From positions 1 through 29,764 of the forward strand of contig CAZEPV010000022.1 of assembly GCA_964514235.1 (NCBI GenBank): a DNA stretch of 29,764 nt, written 5' to 3'. The translations under genes and the position numbers were made by a program. Source of the DNA: JAAYRQ01 sp035647235. Lineage in GTDB: Bacteria > Bacillota > Syntrophomonadia > Syntrophomonadales > Syntrophomonadaceae. The notes below the pieces were generated by a model that had not been told where the DNA came from, ran no database searches, and saw nothing but the letters and a program-made list of their open reading frames with translations. Positions within the stretch are counted from its first letter, which is position 1. Every line of letters begins with the position of its first letter. Below, one piece after another: positions 1 through 8,498 of this stretch.

Positions 1-35
1 TAATGAGGAAGCTGTACTAATTTAATTTGTACTTT

Positions 36-2186
36 TTATTGACAGAGTACCAATCTTGCAGTATCATTGAAATAAGAACTATAGCTTTCTTTATCCGAAA
101 GATTATAGGTTCTTATATGACCATGTTTTTTTATGTAATCTAATCCATAATCTTCGCCATGAATACTTTTCAAAGTACGATCCCACATATCTTCATAGGT
201 ATAACGGGTATTAAGATCGAGTTTATATTTTTCACTTAGTGGTGGGCCAGGACTAAATGGTTTCACTCCACACATTGCACTATTATTAATACTTTCATTT
301 AACTTAGACCGCAAACCCATCCTATCCAAAATTTCTATAATTGTTTCATTAGCTTCTCGTGTATTATGAATAGCAGGGACAGCATTACGATACAATCTAG
401 CTACATGTTTTCCTGGAAAGCCTGGTTCCCCTGTAGTTAAGGTACATTCGTTTCCCATGTAATCCATAAAGGTACCATTTTCCAGGCTAGCATTCTCTGC
501 CAGAATAATATCTGACAACTGAGCAATTTCATCTAAATGATAAGAAAAGGATACTACAAAAGGAACGCTGCAAACAGATTTTTCGGCTAGTTCGTGGGAG
601 CCATTTGCCAAAATAGGATTCCCCCCAGCAACCATAAGTACTTTTGGCTTTATTTCCATATCCCATTTTTCTGGTTCTAACATTACCTGACAAGCTATCG
701 TATTGGAACTGTGCCGATGTGGCATAAATTCTAAAAGATCGAAATGTTCTGGTGGATAAGTAAATGAATCACAAGGGATTGCTTCAAAGGAAGGGGCAAC
801 TACTCCATCTGGATCTGTTACTAAGTTATCACCTAGTTTGGTCCCGTGCAGGCCTCCAGGGACATAAATGTTTCCGATTAAAACATTTAGCAGTTTTGAG
901 GCTACATCTGCAATGTCACCATCTAGGTGATTTGTTACACCACGGCTAACGATTACTGCCGCTGGCCTATATGGGAAAGTATGCCCTTCTACTTCAATTG
1001 TACTACCGATACCAGCATTCTCAATAAAATCAGAAGCTATTTGCCGAATGGTTTCTGCAGGAATAGCACATTTATCGGATGCCCACTCTGGGGTATAGTC
1101 CTTCAAAGAATCTTTAAAGAGCACAAAAGCAGGGTGTACCGTCTCTTCATTTAGTAAATATTCGCCTTCTAAAGCGGGTTCCGTTAAGGTAGGATCATCA
1201 AAATCTTTGGCTTTTCCATCGTTTAGGTCCCAAATTTGTGGTTTATTGCTTATTCCACGGGCATAATTACCGTCACTACTGATCAAATAAGGGGCATTAG
1301 TCCTATCCCTGACAAAAGCCTTGTCATATTCATCTAATTCATACAAAATAATATGAAGTAGCGCTAAGATAAATGGAAGGTCTGTGCCTGGCACTATGGG
1401 AATCCATTCCCCTAGACTGGCTTCATTAGAGCAGTGTGGGTCCACACAAACTAAACGCATCCCGTTTTCTAAGCCATAGATTAAACCACGGCTTTCACCT
1501 TGGGAATAAGAACCGTTAATTCCACCACCACGACCTATAGCAAGTAAATATTTACAAAACCTATAATCTGCAGTTGCTGTTGGCATATTAGATAAAATCA
1601 TACTGACGCCATAATGAATACAACAAAATTGCCCCTTAGTTGAACTATCATTTGGAGAATCAAGAATTCGCGGCAGCCTACCACCTTGGCCTAAACCATA
1701 CATTGTGAATTCTGACATAGCAAACCCCGGGAAATAAACAAATTCACGGGGATCATTATCATAAACTTCTTTCAATTTAGAGGCAACTGTATCAATAGCT
1801 TCATCCCAAGAGATCTCAACCCACCCTGGATCTATATCCAAACCTTTTTCTGGATTTGTCCTTTTCATAGGTGCTTTTATACGATAAGGATTATATAGAT
1901 TCATAATTGCAGATTTACCTTTAGCACATAAAGTTCCTTGATTGGTAATATAGTCTGGATCACCTTCTATATTTACAACAACGCCATTTTCTACAGTAGC
2001 AATATAACAACAACCACTATGTTTACACATTAGACAAAAGCCTTTTAATTCTTCCCTCTCCGTTATCTGGGTTTGACTGGTATTTGCAAAAGTCTTAATA
2101 TCTGGCAGATTCAAACCTACTCCTAGGGTTGCAACTGCACTTGTTGCACCAATTCCTTTTAAAAAATTTCTTCTTGAAATTTGCAT
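36..2186 (-). CDS. Tat-exported molybdopterin oxidoreductase (DMSO reductase family), apparently C-terminally truncated
   Basis: The 716-residue product begins with a textbook Tat signal (SRRNFLK at residues 4-10, then a hydrophobic stretch), so the folded enzyme is probably exported. A [4Fe-4S] site follows: C51-x2-C54-x4-C59 (or C60) and C87 in the CAKG context. The molybdopterin domains come next, with FCC at 187-189 offering a probable Cys ligand to Mo, and GRGGGINGSYSQGESRG and VDPHCSNEA cofactor-binding loops. Family members include thiosulfate/polysulfide reductase-like catalytic subunits and hydratases; the substrate cannot be read from sequence. The usual C-terminal molybdopterin-dinucleotide-binding domain (about 110-130 residues) is missing: the TAA falls where it would begin. 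Translation past the stop stays open to the window edge. No electron-transfer or membrane partner lies next to it inside the window. An AGGGAGG ribosome site sits about 10 nt before the ATG. The TetR gene is 230 nt upstream on the same strand. Confidence 0.85.
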   Translation of the reverse strand: MQISRRNFLKGIGATSAVATLGVGLNLPDIKTFANTSQTQITEREELKGFCLMCKHSGCCYIATVENGVVVNIEGDPDYITNQGTLCAKGKSAIMNLYNPYRIKAPMKRTNPEKGLDIDPGWVEISWDEAIDTVASKLKEVYDNDPREFVYFPGFAMSEFTMYGLGQGGRLPRILDSPNDSSTKGQFCCIHYGVSMILSNMPTATADYRFCKYLLAIGRGGGINGSYSQGESRGLIYGLENGMRLVCVDPHCSNEASLGEWIPIVPGTDLPFILALLHIILYELDEYDKAFVRDRTNAPYLISSDGNYARGISNKPQIWDLNDGKAKDFDDPTLTEPALEGEYLLNEETVHPAFVLFKDSLKDYTPEWASDKCAIPAETIRQIASDFIENAGIGSTIEVEGHTFPYRPAAVIVSRGVTNHLDGDIADVASKLLNVLIGNIYVPGGLHGTKLGDNLVTDPDGVVAPSFEAIPCDSFTYPPEHFDLLEFMPHRHSSNTIACQVMLEPEKWDMEIKPKVLMVAGGNPILANGSHELAEKSVCSVPFVVSFSYHLDEIAQLSDIILAENASLENGTFMDYMGNECTLTTGEPGFPGKHVARLYRNAVPAIHNTREANETIIEILDRMGLRSKLNESINNSAMCGVKPFSPGPPLSEKYKLDLNTRYTYEDMWDRTLKSIHGEDYGLDYIKKHGHIRTYNLSDKESYSSYFNDTARLVLCQ

Positions 2187-2416
2187 GTAATATTTATCCT
2201 CCCTTCATGTTTAAAACTTAAACTTTTGTTCTCTTACCCAACTTATTACCAGATTTTATACGAATCAGGGTAGTACCTATCCCTTCCCTCCTTCCCCACC
2301 ATATTTCCGAAAACCGTATAAAAACATAATAATTTTCGTTTACCTAAGCCCTAAGAAAAAACAATAATTCATATGCAACAATTATGCTGAAAAATTCACT
2401 TAAGCACCTAAAGATT

Positions 2417-3049
2417 TCATAATTCGGGTTCCCGACTGAAAATATTGTTTTCAATACCAGACCATAAAACATCTAAACACGATTTATAGCCCTCTTTAAA
2501 GGTTTGGTAACTAATTTGGTTTTCCATTAAAAGCAACCTATCAGTAACCTGCCTATATATACCAACTATAATTACAGCAGCCACTTTGCAATCTATTTCT
2601 TTATTCAAGTTCCTATTTCTTAGCTCATCTTCCAATAGTTGCCTATATATCCCTTCCAAATAAAGCATGTTTTCCTCTTCATAACGGCTTGCCAATAGGG
2701 ACCCTCTTTTTTCCTTTTGATGAACTTTGAAATGTTTACTTTGTGAAATTGTAAAAAAATCCTTGACCATAACAGTTAGTATTTTTTCTTTGATATCCAT
2801 GTTTTTAGGCAGTTGCTGTGAAAATTCCTTAATTTTTTTGACATGATCTTTGCTAAAATTAAATAATATATCTTCTTTGCACGGATAATATTTGTACAGA
2901 GTCCTTGTAGATACCCCTGCTAGGGCAGCAATTTCTACAAGGGTTGTATTGTTATAGCCTTTTTCATCAAAGAGTTGCATCCCAGCTTCATATATCCTTT
3001 TGGATATTTCTTGTTTTTTTTGTTCCTTTTCTTTGTTAATCTTACTCAT
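2417..3049 (-). CDS. TetR/AcrR-family transcriptional regulator
   Basis: This is a 210-residue protein. Its N-terminal helix-turn-helix runs through roughly residues 17-60, with the family signature TTLVEIAALAGVSTRTLYKYYPCKEDIL. The remaining ~150 residues are helical and divergent, as expected for the ligand-binding/dimerisation domain, so the effector cannot be predicted. The ATG is preceded by AAAGGAGA at good spacing. A consensus-like promoter and a long perfect palindrome lie directly upstream, which points to autorepression. The molybdopterin oxidoreductase gene downstream on the same strand, 230 nt away, is the nearest candidate target or co-transcribed gene. That link is inferred from position only. 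Confidence 0.9.
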   Translation of the reverse strand: MSKINKEKEQKKQEISKRIYEAGMQLFDEKGYNNTTLVEIAALAGVSTRTLYKYYPCKEDILFNFSKDHVKKIKEFSQQLPKNMDIKEKILTVMVKDFFTISQSKHFKVHQKEKRGSLLASRYEEENMLYLEGIYRQLLEDELRNRNLNKEIDCKVAAVIIVGIYRQVTDRLLLMENQISYQTFKEGYKSCLDVLWSGIENNIFSREPEL

Positions 3050-3061
3050 TCTCCTTTATAG

Positions 3062-3093
3062 ACATATAAGTAAGTTTTAACTTACTTATATGT
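3062..3093 (-). promoter_or_regulatory. Palindromic operator of the TetR gene (putative)
   Basis: Two perfect 14-bp arms, ACATATAAGTAAGT and ACTTACTTATATGT, are separated by 4 nt. The palindrome overlaps the predicted -10 box and ends 12 nt before the TetR start codon. A bound dimer would block RNA polymerase, the usual TetR autoregulation geometry. It ends in no U-tract, so it is unlikely to be a terminator. Confidence 0.75.
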
Positions 3094-3118
3094 TATTCCT
3101 TTATAATAATAGTGTCAA
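3090..3118 (-). promoter_or_regulatory. Sigma-A-type promoter of the TetR gene
   Basis: On the minus strand a perfect -35 TTGACA (3113-3118) and a -10 TAACAT (3090-3095) are separated by exactly 17 nt. The -10 box overlaps the outer edge of the 14-bp-arm palindrome. Confidence 0.7.
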
Positions 3119-3334
3119 TACCGAATTTTTTGAACAATATGACCCATACATTCTCCTATTAAACCCGCTTCTACAAATTTCACTAAATGTTTTACTAGAA
3201 TTCCCGCGACTATAGTTTTTCACGTTTCAGACTATATTTATCACAGTATGCAAGGCTATAGGATTAGTATTTATGCTAAGTAAACTTCAGTTGATTTGAA
3301 TAAGTGGTGATAAATTTAATAAAAGTAGACATAG

Positions 3335-3380
3335 AAAAACCTATCCACCAATGGACATTTTCCGAGGTAGATAGGTTTTT
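3335..3380 (-). terminator. Rho-independent terminator after hfq
   Basis: There is an 11-bp stem (AAAAACCTATC / GATAGGTTTTT) with a loop of about 24 nt, and the T-rich side follows the stem on the minus strand. It lies 2 nt beyond the hfq stop and ends the miaB-to-hfq operon. From here to the TetR promoter (about 3119-3334) I see no convincing gene. Confidence 0.75.
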
Positions 3381-3382
3381 AT

Positions 3383-3631
3383 TTATTCATCACTTTTAAT
3401 ATCCTGCTGATAAAAGTTGCCTAACGGCTTATTCGGTGATACTGTAGAAATAGCATGTTTATAAACTAACTGTTGCTTTTGATCCATTTCGATTATAACA
3501 GTAAAATTATCAAATCCCCTAACTAATCCTTTTATTTGAAAACCATTAATTAAGTAAACTGTTACTGGTATTTTATCCTTTCTAACTTGGTTTAAAAAAG
3601 CATCTTGTAGATTTATTTGGCTTCTGCTCAT
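3383..3631 (-). CDS. hfq: RNA chaperone Hfq
   Basis: At 82 residues this is the typical length for a Gram-positive Hfq. The Sm1 motif spans about residues 7-45 (INLQDAFLNQVRKDKIPVTV, then NGFQIKGLVRGFDNFTVIIE). The Sm2 motif is the diagnostic YKHAIST near residues 58-64. The hexameric protein binds small RNAs and mRNAs through U-rich and A-rich sites. The gene is 35 nt downstream of miaA with a GGGGGT ribosome site, an old and widespread linkage. It is the last gene before the operon terminator. Confidence 0.97.
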   Translation of the reverse strand: MSRSQINLQDAFLNQVRKDKIPVTVYLINGFQIKGLVRGFDNFTVIIEMDQKQQLVYKHAISTVSPNKPLGNFYQQDIKSDE

Positions 3632-3666
3632 TTAATTTACCCCCATTTCACCTTAACATGTTACTT

Positions 3667-4599
3667 CTACACTATACATAATTGTCCTTCCATATGTCTT
3701 AAAATTTTTTTGGTTAGTGATCTTTTATCAGTATTTTTGTCGAGTTCGAACCAAGTGATTTTTTTATCTTTTCTAAACCAGGTAAGCTGTCTTTTGGCAA
3801 ATCTTCTAGTTTCCCTTTGAATTTCCTTTATCATTTGTTCTTTGGTCAAAAAACCATCTAAGTAATATGCTACTTGGATATAACCCAAACTTTGCATTGA
3901 TTTTAGGTCCACATTATATCCATTTTTCCTGAGTTTAATTACCTCTTCGACTAATCCGTTATTTAACATATGTAAAACCCGTTTATTTATGCGGCTATAG
4001 AGTTCTGTCCTATTCATGTTTAAACCTATACTGGCTAAATTATAGGTATTAATTTTCTTTTCCTGCATAGAAGAAAAAGGCTTATTAGTCAATTCATATA
4101 CTTCAATAGCCCTGACTATCCTTCTTTGGTCATTGCCACTAATTGCAATTGCATATTCTGGATCAATTTGTTTAAGATATTCATATGCATATTCTAGCCC
4201 TTTTTCATTAATAATTTTCTTCCATTTATCTTTAATTGCATGCTTAGTTTCCAAGGGGTAAAAAACATAATTATCTACGACTGCTTGGTAATACAAACCT
4301 GTCCCCCCTACCAAAATAGGTAAAATGTTTTTTTCATTTAGGTGTCTTATAATTTGTTTCGCCTTCCTTTGGTAATCAGCAACACTGAAATATTGATCGG
4401 GGTTTTTAATATCTATTAGATGATGTGCTACCATTTCCCGTTCTGATAAAGTGGCTTTAGCAGTTCCTATATCCATGCCTCTATACACCTGCGTAGAATC
4501 GCAAGATATTATTTCTGCCCCTAGTTCCTGGGCAATACATAAAGATAATTCAGTTTTACCCACAGCGGTCGGCCCTACTATAGCTCCTAAGTTAAGCAA
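3667..4599 (-). CDS. miaA: tRNA dimethylallyltransferase MiaA
   Basis: This 310-residue enzyme transfers dimethylallyl from DMAPP to A37 of tRNAs that read UNN codons, giving i6A. The P-loop GPTAVGKT lies at residues 9-16, DSTQVYRGMDIGTAK at about 34-48, and GGTGLYYQAVVDNY (prenyl-donor site) near 98-111. The QRRIVRAIEVYELT and QSLGYIQ segments are also typical. The start is a TTG, the only start codon in frame that gives a normal N-terminus, preceded by an AGTGGTGAT ribosome site. MiaB, encoded by the first gene of the same operon, methylthiolates the i6A made here. Confidence 0.97.
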   Translation of the reverse strand: MLNLGAIVGPTAVGKTELSLCIAQELGAEIISCDSTQVYRGMDIGTAKATLSEREMVAHHLIDIKNPDQYFSVADYQRKAKQIIRHLNEKNILPILVGGTGLYYQAVVDNYVFYPLETKHAIKDKWKKIINEKGLEYAYEYLKQIDPEYAIAISGNDQRRIVRAIEVYELTNKPFSSMQEKKINTYNLASIGLNMNRTELYSRINKRVLHMLNNGLVEEVIKLRKNGYNVDLKSMQSLGYIQVAYYLDGFLTKEQMIKEIQRETRRFAKRQLTWFRKDKKITWFELDKNTDKRSLTKKILRHMEGQLCIV

Positions 4600-4620
4600 A
4601 ATATCACCACTTTTTCCATC

Positions 4621-5397
4621 TTATAAATTAATTATTCCGTAAGTTATTTTATTATTAGGACTGCCAGAAAACCTTGTAATTCCTAACCTACTAAACTCCT
4701 GGTTTCCTGCTAGTTCCTTAATTACTACCCTTTTCTTAGCTACCCTACAAGCCTCATTAACCGCGGCCGAAGATAGAGGTTCGGGGTTAGCTAAAAGCCG
4801 CAGGGGTGATAATGGTTCACTTTTTAGGAGTGGAGTCCTGAACATAGGGTCGAAATAAACAAGATCAAAAGAATTATCAGGTAGAGACTGCAAATAAGAT
4901 AAATGCTCAACCTTTATTACCTCTATTCGATTTATTGCTTCATCAAGCCAAGTTAATTCGGACTGATATAATTTCATACCCCATTTAATTATATTTGCAA
5001 TTATAAAAGATGATTCTATGCCAGTAATATATCCATTTGGATTAAAATATGCTATTACAGCAGCATCAGCACCCAAACCTAAAGTACAATCTAGAATTTT
5101 ATCACCATTTGTAAGGTCTAAGGCCTTAATAAGGGGAGCAATTATACCTTTTTTTCTAAAAATAGATATCCTGTTTTTTGCCATGCTAGGGTGATAAAAG
5201 AATTTCTGTCCCCCTATATGTAAAATTGGCCCTCTTTCCTGCCAAACAATAACCCCATCAGCATTATAATTTTTTTTAATTTGGCTAATGCTTTGTCCTT
5301 TGCGCTCCACAAAAGGTAAACCTATCTCGGTCAAAAACCCCATTAATAAATGATTAGCATTAACCATAGAGCGGGTAGTAGTCACAATATAATTCAT
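4621..5397 (-). CDS. Class I SAM-dependent methyltransferase, RsmJ (YhiQ)-like
   Basis: The product is 258 residues. The SAM-binding motif ILDCTLGLGADAAV falls near residues 100-113, the acidic ribose-binding loop is GIES, and the catalytic-type motif is DPMF (near 186-189). DCTxGLGxDA together with DPMF is the pattern of RsmJ-like 16S rRNA methyltransferases, but the target in this lineage is not established by sequence. An ATG lies 27 nt further upstream inside mutL. I prefer the start at 5397 because a GAGGT ribosome site sits at ideal spacing and overlaps the mutL stop, implying translational coupling. The miaA TTG start follows 21 nt after the stop. Confidence 0.85.
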   Translation of the reverse strand: MNYIVTTTRSMVNANHLLMGFLTEIGLPFVERKGQSISQIKKNYNADGVIVWQERGPILHIGGQKFFYHPSMAKNRISIFRKKGIIAPLIKALDLTNGDKILDCTLGLGADAAVIAYFNPNGYITGIESSFIIANIIKWGMKLYQSELTWLDEAINRIEVIKVEHLSYLQSLPDNSFDLVYFDPMFRTPLLKSEPLSPLRLLANPEPLSSAAVNEACRVAKKRVVIKELAGNQEFSRLGITRFSGSPNNKITYGIINL

Positions 5398-5401
5398 ATG
5401 A

Positions 5402-7150
5402 TTACCTCTTAAACATTCTGGCAATATCTGAAGAATTTAATTTAATTAAGGTTGGTCTTCCATGGGGACAATTCCTATAATTTTCTGTTTCTAATAGTTC
5501 CATTACTATTGTCTCCATTTCATGGAAATCTAATCTATCCCCAGCTTTAATTGCTCGTTTACAAGCTACGGTTATTATGGCCTCATCATACACATCTATC
5601 GACTCTTCATTTTCTATTAATTCTATAATTTCCAAGACTACTTCCCGTTCTTGTCCTAAACTGACAGCTGGTGCACTTCTTAATATTATAGAATCATAAC
5701 CAATAAGTTCGATATTAAAGCCTAATTGATTGAACAATTCTATATTATCCATTACAATCCCCGTATCCTGGGATGATAGGTCTAGGGTGACGGGAAAAGC
5801 CAGGATTTGTGACACAGGATAGTTTTGTTCATATTGTTTTTTCAATCGATTATACAGTATCTTTTCTTCGGCTGCATGCTGATCTATTAGCCATAGGGCC
5901 CCATCATGCTCCATAAGGATATAAGTAGAAGCATATTGACCGATTATCTTGTATACTTGTTTATCGCCATTTAAATTAAAAGTTTTCTGCTCAGTTGCCA
6001 ATACTTTATCAGTCTTAAAATTGTCGGTAAAATCGGGTTTAATAAACTCTATCTCATCACCAAGAATCAAATTCTGCTCCAGGGCGGATTCCAAAATATG
6101 TCCTCCTACTATTTTTCCTTTGGACTGAACACCAACTTGTTCTGACCACTTATGTACTGGGCTATAATCAATACTAACCAATTTGTCTCTAATAGTTTGG
6201 TAAACAACCTGAAATACACTTTTTTCATTTTTAAAACGCACTTCCGTTTTTTGGGGATGAATATTTACGTCTACATCTACGGGATTTAATGTAATAGATA
6301 AGATTATTGCTGGTTGTTCTCTACTAATTAATAAGCCTTTATAACTAGTGTCGATAGCCTTATATAACATAGGACTTCTTATAGGGCGATTATTTACGAA
6401 AAAATATTGGTTCCTGCGATTCTTTTGGGTAAAATCGGGATTAGATATAAGACCCTGAATTTTATATTGGGCACCTTCATAATCTATCCTTAGCAAGGAT
6501 TCTGCCAATTCATAACCTAAAACGACTTTCACCGCATCTAATAAATTCCCATTGCCAGGTGTTTTATAATATTGTTTTTTCTCTCTCATAAATGTAAAGG
6601 AAATATCTGGGCGTGCCAGGGCATACCTATTAACTATTTCACCAATTCTATTGCCTTCTGTTACAGTGGTCTTTAGGAATTTCTTCCGAGCGGGCGTATT
6701 ATAAAATAAATCAGCTATGATTATTCGGGAACCTTGAGGATGGGGATAATCCTCAAGTTCCTTTATAATTCCATTTTCAAGTTCTGCTTTTAGTCCTACC
6801 TCTTTAGATTTATTGCTGTATAAAGTGATTTTTGCTACTGAAGCAATACTAGGCAGGGCTTCCCCCCTAAAACCCATGGTTCTAATATTAAATAAATCAT
6901 TTTCACGGGAAATTTTGCTGGTAGCATGGCGTAAGAAGGCTAAGGGAATTTCATTTGGGGTAAACCCTACCCCATCATCTTCAACCTCAATATAATCCTT
7001 ACCACCATTTAAAATTGACACAGTAATATTAGTTGCTTCTGCATCTATAGCATTTTCGATTAACTCCTTTACTATAGATGCAGGTCTTTCGATTACTTCC
7101 CCAGCTGCAATTTTATTAATTAAATCGTCATCTAATAATTTAATTGGCAT
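5402..7150 (-). CDS. mutL: DNA mismatch repair protein MutL
   Basis: The 582-residue protein has an N-terminal GHKL ATPase: ELIENAIDAEATNI near residue 30, DDGVGF near 58, and GFRGEALPSIASV near 92. The C-terminal domain carries the endonuclease region: DQHAAEEKI near 426, a TVACKRAI segment near 535, and CPHGRPT near 558. MutL couples MutS mismatch recognition to strand nicking and excision. In the endonuclease signature DQHA-x2-E-x4-E the last Glu is Asn here (DQHAAEEKILYN), while the central Glu is kept. The start codon overlaps the stop of the preceding HDAC-like gene by one base (TAATG), so the two are translationally coupled. Confidence 0.97.
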   Translation of the reverse strand: MPIKLLDDDLINKIAAGEVIERPASIVKELIENAIDAEATNITVSILNGGKDYIEVEDDGVGFTPNEIPLAFLRHATSKISRENDLFNIRTMGFRGEALPSIASVAKITLYSNKSKEVGLKAELENGIIKELEDYPHPQGSRIIIADLFYNTPARKKFLKTTVTEGNRIGEIVNRYALARPDISFTFMREKKQYYKTPGNGNLLDAVKVVLGYELAESLLRIDYEGAQYKIQGLISNPDFTQKNRRNQYFFVNNRPIRSPMLYKAIDTSYKGLLISREQPAIILSITLNPVDVDVNIHPQKTEVRFKNEKSVFQVVYQTIRDKLVSIDYSPVHKWSEQVGVQSKGKIVGGHILESALEQNLILGDEIEFIKPDFTDNFKTDKVLATEQKTFNLNGDKQVYKIIGQYASTYILMEHDGALWLIDQHAAEEKILYNRLKKQYEQNYPVSQILAFPVTLDLSSQDTGIVMDNIELFNQLGFNIELIGYDSIILRSAPAVSLGQEREVVLEIIELIENEESIDVYDEAIITVACKRAIKAGDRLDFHEMETIVMELLETENYRNCPHGRPTLIKLNSSDIARMFKR

Positions 7151-8496
7151 TAATAAATGGTCTCCTTATCTTGTGCAGAATTGTATATATGATAATTATC
7201 TTTAACCTTATCTTGTAGGTAAACAAAATCATTATTCCCACTTCTAGTTTTATCAAGATAGGCTTGTCTAGCTTGGTCTTGGCAAGTTGTGCAAGCAAAA
7301 ATCGGTATAGAAATACAAAGGACATTATAGCTTCTACCTGTTCTTTGCTGTGCGGTTGAATTGGTAAGCTTAAAGCCTAAGCAATCAGGGCATATTCTTT
7401 GTTGGACATTTTGTTTTTCATCAATGTGGTCAGTATCATAAAAAATACGCTTTATTTTCTGCTTATAATCTCCCAGATCCCTACGGTTTTTTTCTACCAT
7501 TTCATTACGAGTAAAATAATTATGTGCCTGAATTTCGATGATTTTTTCTAGATACTTTTTGTTGCCTGAAGGTTCTTTGAGCTGGCCTGGTAGATAACCA
7601 GGTTCTTTGAGATTAGAGTAATCAATACCTGCCATCGCCATTATTATACCAGCATTAACATAAGGCAGAGCGGTTTCTACTGAATAACCCCCCTCCAAGA
7701 CTGCAACATCTGGAGCTAAAATTTCATTTAGTTTTGCATACCCTTGAGCGGAAAATGCCATATTAGCTAATGGGTCAGTAAAATGGTTATCTTGTCCAGC
7801 CGAATTCACTATTAATTCTGGTTTGAAATCTTCTAAAATCGGCATTATCAACTTTTCCAAAACAAAATGGATTCCATAATCTGTAGTCCGTGGTGCTAGG
7901 GGGATATTAATATTAGCACCGTGGGCTAAAGGCCCCCCTAGTTCATCAACATAGCCAGTACCTGGATATAAAGTGCGACCATCTTGGTGAAATGATATAA
8001 ACAATACGTCTGGATCATCATAGAACATTTCTTGGGTACCATCACCATGATGCACATCGGTGTCTATTATGGCTATTTTTCTTAATCCATATTTTTTACG
8101 CAGGTATTCTACCATGATTGCTTCATTATTTATATTACAAAACCCTCGATTTCCATGAGTTATAGTCATGGCATGGTGTCCTGGTGGTCGTACTATGGCA
8201 AAAGCATTGTCTACTTCCTTATTCATAACTGCGTCGGCTAATAAAATGCTAGAGCCTGCTGCAATAAAATGAGCTTCAGTTAGATGGGCATGAACATCGG
8301 GAACACAAAAATGGGCTCTAAGAATATCTTTCGTGCTACATAGCTCAGGTCTGTATTCAAAAATGTTAGGTAAATCCATAATCCCTTCTTCAAAAAGTTG
8401 GTCCCTAGTATATAATAATCTTTCTTCCCTTTCCGGGTGTGTTGGAGATATGGCCCAATCAAAAGCAGGGAAAAATAATACTCCCGTATCCCTCAT
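7150..8496 (-). CDS. Histone deacetylase-superfamily deacetylase/amidohydrolase with C-terminal zinc-ribbon-like tail
   Basis: This 448-residue protein has an arginase/deacetylase-fold core. RPPGHHA at about 102-108 supplies the catalytic His pair, GNRGFCNINNEAI follows, and DTDVHHGDGT near 143-152 and AGQDNH near 232-237 supply the Asp, His and Asp zinc ligands. LEGGYS near 268 supplies the transition-state Tyr. Bacterial relatives remove acetyl groups from proteins, polyamines or other small amides; which applies here is unknown. Residues after about 330 form an extension with CPDC (~368-371) and CTTC (~400-403), suggesting a bound zinc. The usual SAGFD is SAGQD. Its GGGGGTGA ribosome site lies in the end of the hydantoinase-like gene (2-nt gap), and its stop overlaps the mutL start. 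Confidence 0.87.
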   Translation of the reverse strand: MRDTGVLFFPAFDWAISPTHPEREERLLYTRDQLFEEGIMDLPNIFEYRPELCSTKDILRAHFCVPDVHAHLTEAHFIAAGSSILLADAVMNKEVDNAFAIVRPPGHHAMTITHGNRGFCNINNEAIMVEYLRKKYGLRKIAIIDTDVHHGDGTQEMFYDDPDVLFISFHQDGRTLYPGTGYVDELGGPLAHGANINIPLAPRTTDYGIHFVLEKLIMPILEDFKPELIVNSAGQDNHFTDPLANMAFSAQGYAKLNEILAPDVAVLEGGYSVETALPYVNAGIIMAMAGIDYSNLKEPGYLPGQLKEPSGNKKYLEKIIEIQAHNYFTRNEMVEKNRRDLGDYKQKIKRIFYDTDHIDEKQNVQQRICPDCLGFKLTNSTAQQRTGRSYNVLCISIPIFACTTCQDQARQAYLDKTRSGNNDFVYLQDKVKDNYHIYNSAQDKETIY

Positions 8497-8498
8497 AA

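Noticed and set aside
36..38. Stop codon at the end of the molybdopterin enzyme considered as a recoded selenocysteine
   Set aside because: It is TAA, not TGA, and lies outside the active-site region, where Cys188/189 is already present.
764..1154. Plus-strand open frames inside the molybdopterin oxidoreductase gene
   Set aside because: They are short, lack ribosome sites and overlap strongly conserved coding sequence in the other strand.
2187..2416. Gap between the molybdopterin enzyme and TetR genes, with a purine-rich minus-strand tract (complement of about 2279-2300)
   Set aside because: No promoter, hairpin or coding remnant was convincing. The tract is too short to interpret.
3115..3220. 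A 34-codon open stretch on the minus strand upstream of the TetR promoter (KHLVKFVEAGLIGE), ending at the -35 box
   Set aside because: It has a stop directly before it, no ribosome site, and no family I can name. It could be a gene tail or chance, so I do not list it as a feature.
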